Part shown: positions 12,501 through 24,500 of the stretch, one piece after another
Layout of the letters: the number at the start of each line of letters is the position of its first letter
How positions within the stretch are numbered: the stretch's first letter is position 1
Source of the DNA: Paraescarpia echinospica
Lineage: Eukaryota; Annelida; Polychaeta; Sabellida; Siboglinidae
DNA length: 64,000 bases
Assembly: GCA_020002185.1 (NCBI GenBank)
Contig: CM034531.1
Coordinates: 81,301,360-81,365,359 of the forward strand
Direction of reading: 5' to 3'
Program-made: the position numbers and the translations under genes
Notes under the pieces: generated by a model
What the model saw: only the letters and a program-made list of their open reading frames with translations
What the model was told of the DNA's origin: nothing
Databases searched by the model: none

Positions 12501-15500
12501 CTCACCTGGGGGCTCATGGCGAGGCGCATCATGGTGAAGATGGGGGGTCGGAGCCGGAGCGACTCCTTCATGCAGCGGTCCAGCAATTCGCACTGCTTGA
12601 GGCTGTCGTAGTCGACTGTGCCGTCCTTGCCAAACACATTCAGCTGCTCCTCATAGCACTGGTCCTGGAGCAGTCAAACACAGACTCAATCTACACCCCA
12701 TTGCACTGGTCCTGGAGGAGTCAAACGCAGACTCAATCTACACCCTATAGCACTGGTCCTGGAGCAGTCAAACACAGACTAGATCTACACCTCATAGCAC
12801 TGGTCCTGGAGCAGTCAAACAGAGACTCGATCTACACCTCATAGTACTGGTCCTGGAGCAGTCAAACACAGACTCGATCTACACCTCGTAGTACTGGTCC
12901 TGGAGCAGTCAAACACAGACTCGATCTACACCTCATAGCACTGGTCCTGGAGCAGTCAAACACAGACTCGATCTACACCTCATAGCACTGGTCCTGGAGC
13001 AGTCAAACACAGATTGATCTACACCTCAAAGCACTGGTCCTGGAGCAGTCAAACACAGACTAGATCTACACCTCATAGCACTGGTCCTGGAGCAGTCAAA
13101 CACAGACTAGATCTACACCTCATAGCACTGGTCCTGGAGCAGTCAAACACAGACTAGATCTACACCTCATAGCACTGGTCCTGGAGATGACACCAGTAAA
13201 CATATACCATAGCTGTGTTCCTACATCCACTCCTCTATGCAAATTGACCACTTGGCTTTATGAACACATGCTATATAGACCAGACCGTGGTGATTACAGA
13301 AACAACAAGTCTACAAAACCACTGGATGAGGAGAAGAACTGTGGTAGTCCAGAGGTTAGACAAGTGAGGAATGGAGGAGCTGACGGAGGTGGTTGCTATG
13401 AAAGAGTGTCAAGAAGAAGCTGAAGAGGAGATGACTAAAGTGGGCTAGGCATGTGGAATGAATGGATGGGTACATTTCAGAAAGAACAGATGCCCTGTGA
13501 ATGGAGGACAAGATGAGAACAGATGCCCTGTGAGTGGAGGACAAGAAGCGAACAGATGCCCTGTGAATGGAGGACAAGAAGAGAACAGATGCACTGTGAA
13601 TGGAGGACAAGAAGAGAACAGATGCACTGTGAGTGGAGGACAAGAAGAGAACAGATGCCCTGTGAATGGAGGACAAGAAGAGAACAGATGCCCTGTGAAT
13701 GGAGGACTAGAGAACAGATGCCCTGTGAATGGAGGACAAGAAGAGAACAGATGCCCTGTGAATGGAGGACAAGATGAGAACAGATGCCCTGTGAATGGAG
13801 GACAAGATGAGAACAGATGCCCTGTGAGTGGAGGACAAGAAGAGAACAGATGCACTGTAAATGGAGGACAAGAAGAGAACAGATGCCCTGTGAGTGGAGG
13901 ACAAGAAGAGAACAGATGCCCTGTGAATGGAGGACAAGAAGAGAACAGATGCCCTGTGAATGGAGGACTAGAGAACAGATGCCCTGTGAATGGAGGACAA
14001 GAAGAGAACAGATGCCCTGTGAATGGAGGACTAGAGAACAGATGCCCTGTGAATGGAGGACAAGAAGAGAACAGATGCCCTGTGAATGGAGGACTAGATA
14101 ACAGATGCCCTGTGAATGGAGGACTAGAGAACAGATGCCCTGTGAATGGAGGACTAGAGAACAGATGCCCTGTGAATGGAGGACTAGAGAACAGATGCCT
14201 TGTGAATGGAGGACTAGAGAACAGATGCCCTGTGAATGGAGGACTAGAGAACAGATGCCCTGTGAATGGAGGACTAGAGAACAGATGCCTTGTGAATGGA
14301 GGACTAGAGAACAGATGCCCTGTGAATGGAGGACTAGAGAACAGATGCCCTGTGAATGGAGGACTAGAGAACAGATGCCTTGTGAATGGAGGACTAGAGA
14401 ACAGATGCCCTGTGAATGGAGGACTAGAGAACAGATGCCCTGTGAATGGAGGACTAGAGAACAGATGCCTTGTGAATGGAGGACTAGAGAACAGATGCCC
14501 TGTGAATGGAGGACTAGAGAACAGATGCCCTGTGAATGGAGGACTAGAGAACAGATGCCTTGTGAATGGAGGACTAGAGAACAGATGCCCTGTGAATGGA
14601 GGACAAGGAGAGAACAGATGCCCTGTGAATGGAGGACAAGAAGAGAACAGATGCCCTGTGAATGGAGGACTAGAGAACAGATGCCCTGTGAATGGAATAC
14701 AAGAAGAGAACAAATGCCCTGTGAGTGGAGGACTAGAGAACAGATGCCCTGTGAATGGAGGACTAGAGAACAGATGCCCTGTGATTGGAATACAAGAAGA
14801 GAACAGATGCCCTGTGAGTGGAGGACTAGAGAACAGATGCCCTGTGAATGGAGGACTAGAGAACAGATGCCCTGTGAATGGAGGACTAGGGAACAGATGC
14901 CCTGTGAATGGAGGACTAGAGAACAGAAGCCCTGTGAATGGAGGACTAGGGAACAGATGTCCTGTGAATGGAGGACTAGAGAACAGATGCACTGTGAATG
15001 GAGGACTAGGGAACAGATGCCCTGTGAATGGAGGACTAGAGAACAGATGCCCTGTGAATGGAGGACTAGGGAACAGATGCCCTGTGAATGGAGGACTAGA
15101 GAACAGATGCCCTGTGAATGGAGGACTAGGGAACAGAAGCCCTGTGAATGGAGGACTAGAGAACAGATGCCCTGTGAATGGAGGACTAGAGAACAGAAGC
15201 CCTGTGAATGGAGGACTAGGGAACAGATGCCCTGTGAATGGAGGACTAGAGAACAGAAGCCCTGTGAATAGAGGACTAGGGAACAGATGCCCTGTGAATG
15301 GAGGACTAGAGAACAGATGCCCTGTGAATGGAGGACTAGGGAACAGATGCCCTGTGAATGGAGGACTAGGGAACAGATGCCCTGTGAATGGTGGACTAGA
15401 GAACAGATGCCCTGTGAATGGAGGACTAGAGAACAGATGCCCTGTGAATGGAGGACTAGAGAACAGATGCACTGTGAATGGAATACAAGAGAACAGATGC

Positions 15501-18500
15501 CCTGTGAGTGGAGGACTAGAGAACAGATGCCCTGTGAATGAAGGACTAGAGAACAGATGCCCTGTGAATGGAGGACTAGGGAACAGATGCCCTGTGAATG
15601 GAGGACTAGGGAACAGAAGCCGTGTGAATGGAGGACTAGAGAACAGATGCCCTGTGAATGGAGGACTAGGGAACAGATGCCCTGTGAATGGAGGACTAGA
15701 GAACAGATGCCCTGTGAATGGTGGACTAGAGAACAGATGCCCTGTGAATGGAGGACTAGAGAACAGATGCCTTGTGAATGGAGGACTAGAGAACAGATGC
15801 CCTGTGAATGGAGGACTAGAGAACAGATGCCCTGTGAATGGAGGACTAGAGAACAGATGCCTTGTGAATGGAGGACTAGAGAACAGATGCCCTGTGAATG
15901 GAGGACTAGAGAACAGATGCCCTGTGAATGGAGGACTAGAGAACAGATGCCTTGTGAATGGAGGACTAGAGAACAGATGCCCTGTGAATGGAGGACTAGA
16001 GAACAGATGCCCTGTGAATGGAGGACTAGAGAACAGATGCCTTGTGAATGGAGGACTAGAGAACAGATGCCCTGTGAATGGAGGACAAGAAGAGAACAGA
16101 TGCCCTGTGAATGGAGGACTAGAGAACAGATGCCCTGTGAATGGAATACAAGAAGAGAACAAATGCCCTGTGAATGGAGGACTAGAGAACAGATGCCCTG
16201 TGATTGGAATACAAGAAGAGAACAGATGCCCTGTGAGTGGAGGACTAGAGAACAGATGCCCTGTGAATGGAGGACTAGAGAACAGATGCCCTGTGAATGG
16301 AGGACTAGGGAACAGATGCCCTGTGAATGGAGGACTGCCCTGTGAATGGAGGATGGACTGATGCCCTGTGAATGGAGGACTAGGGAACAGATGCCCTGTG
16401 AATGGAGGACTAGAGAACAGATGCCCTGTGAATGGAGGACTAGGGAACAGAAGCCCTGTGAATTGAGGACTAGAGAACAGATGCCCTGTGAATGGAGGAC
16501 TAGAGAACAGAAGCCCTGTGAATGGAGGACTAGGGAACAGATGTCCTGTGAATGGAGGACTAGAGAACAGATGCACTGTGAATGGAGGACTAGGGAACAG
16601 ATGCCCTGTGAATGGAGGACTAGAGAACAGATGCCCTGTGAATGAAGGACTAGAGAACAGATGCCCTGTGAATGGAGGACTAGAGAACACAAGCCCTGTG
16701 AATGGAGGACTAGAGAACACAAGCCCTGTGAATGGAGGACTAGGGAACAGATGCCCTGTGAATGGAGGACTAGGGAACAGATGCCCTGTGAATGGAGGAC
16801 TAGGGAACAGAAGCCGTGTGAATGGAGGACTAGAGAACAGATGCCCTGTGAATGGAGGACTAGGGAACAGATGCCCTGTGAATGGAGGACTAGAGAACAG
16901 ATGCCCTGTGAATGGTGGACTAGAGAACAGATGCCCTGTGAATGGAGGACTAGAGAACAGATGCCTTGTGAATGGAGGACTAGGGAACATATGCCTTGTG
17001 AATGGAGGACAAGAAGAGAACAGATGCCCTGTGAATGGAGGACAAGAAGAGAACAGATGCCCTGTGAATGGAGGACAAGAAGAGAACAGATGCCCTGTGA
17101 ATGGAGGACAAGAAGTGAACAGATGTCTTGTGAATGGAGGACTAGAGAACAGATGCCTTGTAAATGGAGGACTAGGGAACATATGCACAGTGAATGGAGG
17201 ATAAGAAGAAGACCACAACTGTGAGAGATGGTGCGTGGGGAAGGAAGACAGACTGAGGACATGACTTACCTGGAGGTCCTTGTTCTTGGCCAGGAAGAAG
17301 AGCATCCATGCAGACGTAGTGGACGACGTGTGCTGACCAGCCAGCAGCAAACCAATCAACATGCCAGCGATCTCATCGTCTGTCAGGTGACGTCCAGTCC
17401 TAACACAACACAGTCACATAAGGGTCAAGTTCTTTAAGCAGTCTTAAAGACTGGACAACATGGGTGATCACGCTACACAGATTCTCTTTCATTACAGTTA
17501 CCCTTTTCAAGCTGTGTCCAATTTTCTATCTCCAGAAATTAAAAACTTATACTGCATTGCACTTGTTATTTTCACATTACAAATTTACATTTCACAGGCA
17601 TGATAAACACAGCCAGCTGTAATAACAAAACGTAAATACTTAAAGGAAATAAAAATAAGGCATTAGCTAAAATCCTTTTTCCATGTGTACACAAAGTTTA
17701 ACATTGTATGTAACATTTGACAACATTAAACAAATACAGAAAAATACATTTGTAGCATAAATTCGATTTTAAGCCCGTCTGTGAAGCGATTCCAGTGGAA
17801 AATGAAATTTTAATGAGCTAGGCGATCACATGGTATCGTGACGTCACTTATGACACACACTCGCATCAGGCCGTCCCTTTCCATGCATTCAGAGCATGTT
17901 TACAAGGATAGCTTTTGGGTCGAAACGAGCGTCAGAACGAGCTATTGTGCAATATTCCGACGTAATACAAACACTAGTCATCATAGAGGAACAAACATTT
18001 ATCTTACGGTTCCACATGAATCAAATTTTATTCAAAACAACGAATGCGAATGGGCCTACAAGTCGACTAGGTTTCGCCGAGCTTGGGCTCGTTTTCAGAA
18101 TAATTATATCGAATGCAACCAACGGGAGATAATCTACACCAATAAACATACATAGCAAACATATATTGTATCCAGCTACATAAAGTAACGTGTATAATCT
18201 CATAATAGCACTAGAATATCGATATATGAAGGAGTTGTACAATTTATCATAACAACTTAAATCAGTCAGAGAGTTTTCGTTGGTCCCGCTAGCTCAGTGG
18301 GTAGGCGCGTTGGTTACTTGTCATTTATTTTATAATCGGGCGACGCCGGTTCAATCCTGACAGCATGCAAACCTTTGATTTTCTTTACACTTTTTTTTTT
18401 TATGTTTTCACGAAGTAATATAAACAAAATCATTTTATACTATAATGCAGTTTGTAATTTTTTTTTTTTTGTAGTAATTATTTATTCACCACAAAAATGA

Positions 18501-21500
18501 AAATATGGTCATTATATATAACAATGTTTCTAAATTGTATTTATCCAGACAGATCTCAATCTGTTTTCACATATATAATTACAATATATTACTGTACAAT
18601 ATATTTACAATTAATAAATTATATATCCATTACATTATATTCGAGCAATAGATATTTGTATTCCTTTTAAACCAAGTCTGATATTTTAACAATAACAACT
18701 ATGCTGAGCCATAAGCAAAGACTTGATCTGTGAGTAGCCAGAGAGAGAGATACTTGTAGACAGAGAGAGAAACGTACTTGTAGACACAGGGAGACAGACC
18801 GAGAGAGGTGTACTTGTAGACACAGAGAGAGACATACTTATAGACACAGAGAGAGAGACATATTTGTAGGCAGAGAGACTGAGAGACGTACTTGTAGACA
18901 CTGAGAGAAACGTACTTGTAGACAGAGAGAGAGAAACTGAGAGAGAGACGTACTTGTAGACAGAGAGAGAGACTGAGAGAGAGACGTACTTGTAGACATA
19001 GAGAGAGACTGAGACAGATGTACTAGACACAGAGAGATGTACTGGTAGACACACAGAGAGAGACCGAGAGACGTACTTGTAGACAGAGAGAGAGAGAGAC
19101 TGAGAGAGACGTACTTGTAGACACAGAGAGAGAGAGAGACTGAGAGAGACCTACTTGTAGACACAGAGACCGACTTGTTGACAGAGAGAGAGACTGAGAG
19201 AGATGTACTTGTAGAAACAGAGAGAGAGACTGAGAGATGTACTTGTGTCTTGTAGACAGAGAGAGACTGAGAGATGTACTTGTAGACAGAGAGAGAGAGA
19301 CGTACTTGTAGACACAGAGAGAGAGATGTACTTGTAGACTGAGAGAGACGTATTTGTAGACAGAGAGAGAGAGATGTACTTGTAGACTGAGAGAGACGTA
19401 CTTGTAGACACAGAGAGAGACATACTTATAGACACAGAGAGACATACTTGTAGACAGAGAGAGAAACTGAGAGAAACGTACTTGTAGACAGAGAGAGACG
19501 TACTTGTAGACACAGAGAGAGACATACTTATAGACACAGAGAGACATACTTGTAGACAGAGAGAAACTGAGACAGATGTACTTGTAGACAGAGAGAGAGA
19601 AACTGAGAGACATACTTGTAGACATAGAGAGAGAGAGACTGAGACAGATGTACTTGTAGACACAGAGAGAGACGTACTTGTATAATAACTTGAATATAAT
19701 GCACTGTTTGTAATTTTTATTTTATTTTTGTAGTAATTATTTATTCACCACAAAAATGAAAATATGGTCATTATGTATAACGATGTTTCTAAATTGTATT
19801 TATCCAGACAGATCTCAATCTGTTTTCACATATATAATTACAATATATTACCGTACAATATATTTATAATTAATAAATTATATATCCATTACATTATATT
19901 CGAGCAATAGATATTTGTATTCCTTTTAAACCAAGTCTGATATTTTAACAATAACAACTATGCTGAGCCATAAACAAAGACTTGATCTGTGAGTAGCCAG
20001 AGAGAGAGACATACTTGTAGACAGAGAGAGAAACGTACTTGTAGACACAGGGAGACAGACCGAGAGAGGTGTACTTGTAGACACAGAGAGAGAGACATAC
20101 TTGTAGGCAGAGAGACGTACTTGTAGACAGAGAGAGAGAAACTGAGAGAGAGACGTACTTGTAGACAGAGAGAGAGAAACTGAGAGAGAGACGTACTTGT
20201 AGACAGAGAGAGAGATTGAGAGAGAGACGTACTTGTAGACATAGAGAGAGACTGAGACAGAGAGAGTTAAACGTACTTGTAGACACAGAGAGAGATGTAC
20301 TTGCAGACACAGAGAGAGAGAGAGAGAGACTGAGAGAGACGTACTTGTAGACACAGAGAGAGATGTACTGATAGACACACAGAGAGAGACAGAGAGACGT
20401 ACTTGTAGACACAGAGAGAGAGATGTATTTGTAGACAGAGAGAGAGAGACTGAGAGAGACGTACTTGTAGACACAGAGAGAGAGAGAGACTGAGAGAGAC
20501 CTACTTGTAGACACAGAGACCTACTTGTTGACAGAGAGAGAGACTGAGAGAGATGTACTTGTGGAAACAGAGACTGAGAGATGTACTTGTGTCTTGTAGA
20601 CAGAGAGAGACGTACTTGTAGACAGAGAGAGAGAGAGAGAGACGTACTTGTAGATACAGAGAGAGAGAGAAAGAAGTACTTATAGACAGAGAGAGAGACT
20701 GGGAGAGATGTACTTGTAGACACAGAGAGAGAGATGTACTTGTAGACAGAGAGAGAGAGACGTACTTGTAGACTGAGAGAGACATACTTTTGTAGACACA
20801 GAAAGATACATACTTATAGACACAGAGAGACATACTTGTAGACAGAGAGAGAAACTGAGAGAAACGTACTTGTAGACAGAGAGAGAGAAACTGAGAGAGA
20901 GACATACTTGTAGACATAGAGAGAGAGAGAGACTGAGACAGATGTACTTGTAGACACAGAGAGAGACGTACTTGTAGACACAGAGAGAGACGTACTTGTA
21001 GACACAGAGAGAGACGTACTTGTAGACACAGAGAGAGACGTACTTGTAGACACAGAGAGACGTACTTGTAGACACAGAGAGAGACGTACTTGTAGACACA
21101 GAGAGAGACGTACTTGTAGACACAGAGAGACGTACTTGTAGACACAGAGAGAGATGTACTTGCAGACACAGAGAGAGAGACTGGGAGATGTACTTGTGTC
21201 TTGTAGACACAGAGAGAGAGACTGAGAGAGGTGTACTTGTAGACACAGAGAGACATACTTGTAGATACACAGAGGGACTGAGAGAGACATACTTGTAGAT
21301 ACACAGAGGGACTGAGAGAGACATACTTGTAGATACACAGAGGGACTGAGAGAGACATACTTGTAGATACACAGAGGGACTGAGAGAGACATACTTGTAG
21401 ATACACAGAAGGACTGAGAGAGACGTACTTGTAGGTAGATTCGAGCAGAGTTTGCAGCATGTCATCCTCCACATCCCCCGAGGTCCTCCTCTTCTGAATA

Positions 21501-24500
21501 GCCGTGTAGAACTGCTGCTTCAGCTTTTTGTGGGCCTCATCTCGCCGTCTGACAGCGTAAAACACAAACTAATACACAGCGTCTAATTACTCTACAGGGC
21601 ACTGCAAACTGGGGAAAACAACATCAAAGAATGGATGGAGTTGCCACACAGAGATCTCCACAAAACACTGGAGAACAGAGACCAATGGCATCAGGGGTTG
21701 ATGAAGCATCCAGACAGCCAACTAGTTGAAGGGTTGAGCGTGTTCTTGCATGACCTTTGAACTAGGTGAAGGGATGAGCAAGTTATTGCATGACCTTTGA
21801 ACTTGGTGAATAGAGTTCTTGTGTGAGTACCTACCTGAAGCTGGGCAGAGGAAGCCAGCCGGGCAGGAGCCAGGCCATGCTGGAGAAGCCTCCGTCCAGG
21901 TCCCAGTAGTATTTGGCGACCGACTCATCCATCATGCTGCGGATCTCCTTCCCTGGATGACAACATTACTTCATATACAATCATGTCTACTAGCATACAG
22001 CAGATCTACATCAAGTTCTAACATCTTCCCTGCATAAATGTGCTTTAAATACTAAGTGAAATGAAATTATAAAACGTCTTTGAAACTTTGTATACATAAA
22101 CTTAATACTCTTGTCAAGTAATGTGCCAAATATGAAGCCCGTTCATTGTGAACTCATGTCACTAAGCCCGCTCAAATGTGGTCATTTGCATGCATCAAAG
22201 TAACCAGCCCGTCAGCAACATGTTGCTGACATCACCACAGGCAGGGCCGCTGAGTGCGCCCTATCCTTTAGCGCGGCGAGCGGCAGTGCAGCATGTTGTT
22301 TCAGACTGTACATGAAATTGCAATCGCAGGTTTAATTTGTTTACATCACTGTAAAGATAATAATCTTCTTTACAAGTTTGTTGCTGGATGTACACAGGAA
22401 TTGTGTTAACTTGTTGAGTTATTGCCGTTTGAACATCACGAATGCTCAACCTTGCATTATATCCACTACTGCGTATACATTGCAGGATTAAGCATTCACG
22501 ACGTGCAAACGGCAATAACTCAAAAATGGGCCAAGATGCCCTGAAGTCCTTTGGACTATATTGTGAGTTTGTAATAATTATTAATCAAATGTTTTTTGGT
22601 GAATCATAGTTACAGATCATTAAGGGAAGTTAAAATGTTGTCATGTTTAGTGGAGACTATATGCATGCCAGTGAAGATATATCTGGAAATAAAATATTCG
22701 AGCACGAGATTGTTTATTATGTGTTGTTACATGAAAATTACGGCGCATGCTGAGTGATGGCATAAGTCCGTTGGATCTTCAGTCCAAATGTCTAAAAACA
22801 AATCCTGGGTACATCCAGCGGCATATTTGTACATACGATTATTATCTTTACTGTGATATCAAAAAATATAAACTCCCATTGCACGTTTGAGCATTCGCAA
22901 TGTTCAAACGACAATAACTCAAAAAGTAAACAAAATTCCTGTATGCATCCAGCGATACATTTGTAGCAAGATTATCTTTACGGTGATACAAAAAATATTA
23001 AATTCAGTGATTGCAATTTTAGGTACAGTCTGAAGCACCAACCCGCATAGATGCTAAATCCTATGGTGCTACCTGCGTCGACGTCATCAACAACTGGTAG
23101 GTGTCGCAACAAACTGTGCAGAAAAGTGCGACCAAAAGGGGCTTTGAACAGGGTGACGGAGGGGGTAAAAAAAGTTGAATATCAGAACACTATTTTTAGA
23201 GTATATTTCATTCAGATTGGGAATAAAAAAGGTTCATTTTGTTTAGTCGTTAATGAACTACAATGTTTGAATATAATTGTAAATCTTAATGTTCCACCCT
23301 GAACACCAGGTTTACATTGTTGAACAATAAGGTTGATACTTACAAACAGATAACAGTAAAGTACTAAAACTGTCGTTCAGTACAACCCTTCATACCATAC
23401 ACCCATGTAACAATCATAATATCACACATCTGTTGTTATCTCTTACAGAATTAAATATTGTTCATGGTTTTTGTATTGAAGTAAATCTGCATTTTGTTAT
23501 TCATTCTTTTTGCTAGTTTAACACCAAGTCTACTAAACGCACTAAAGTTGCTCTTAGTGGATTTCATACTTTTGGACTAGTGACTTACTAACAAACATTG
23601 TTAATGCTGTGTGTATGTCTCGCCCACCAATATCCGGACAGAGGATTAGCACCACTTAGAAACAAAGGGCAAACAGCCCTGTTAATCAACCTTTGTACAA
23701 GACCAATTAGAATGTGACTTCTATTGTTAGAACACTGTACTGGGGATAATGTCCAGGTTATACAGGCGTCTTAGCCAATTCCCACCTGCATCTGAGAATC
23801 ATACATTAGTCATACTAGTGTAAACAGCTCATGAAATAGTTTTTTTTGTCTAGCTGTTAGTAGTCAGAGAAAGGCCTGTTTGGACACGTGTAAACTTCTG
23901 CCATACATCCTTACCATGAAGACAGCTGCTGGCTGTCAGAATGATCAACTCAGAGAGTGCCTGGAAGATATCTGCAAAAGTAACAACACAGTCAATATAC
24001 AGAACTTCATATTGTGTACATGCACAGTAGTTAGGGTAATAGCAACAGTTGCTTTTTACATATTAGTAACATAAAATATATATTTTTGTCTACCTCCTAC
24101 TCCCCATACTGATAATAGGGCATATCCTACCCCAGACTGATAATAGCGGCATCTCCTACCTCCATACTGATAATAGGGGCATCTCCTACCCCCAAACTGA
24201 TAACAGAGACATTCCCTACCCCCACACTGATAATAGGGGCATCTCCTACTCCCAGACAGATAGTAGGGGCATCTCCTACCCCCAGACTGATAATAGGGGC
24301 ATATCCTACTCCCAGGCTCATAATAGGGGCATATCCTACTCCCCAGTCTGATAATAGGGGCATCTCCTACCTACCAGACTGATAATAAGGGCATCTCCTA
24401 CCCCCATACTGATAATAGGGGCATCTCTTACCCCCCAGACTGATCATAGGTGCATCTCCTACCCCGAACTAATAATAGGGACACCACTCAGACTGATAAT

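Noticed and set aside
12650..13187. CRISPR-like array (regular repeats)
   Set aside because: Repeats are adjacent without unique spacers, in an animal intron, and copy an exon edge.
13445..17362. Open frames of 967-1305 codons on both strands
   Set aside because: They are stop-free by-products of 30/33-bp tandem units in an intron. Only the first part of the 1305-codon frame (CYP51 exon 8) is real coding sequence.
18283..18362. Functional tRNA gene
   Set aside because: A- and B-box-like motifs are there, but the T stem and acceptor stem do not pair properly.
18686..21565. Ser/Leu-rich frames ([11 protein letters not shown] type) that resemble low-complexity proteins
   Set aside because: Translation of the (ga)-rich ~24-bp array. 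Only the stretch from 21429 to 21548 is CYP51 exon.
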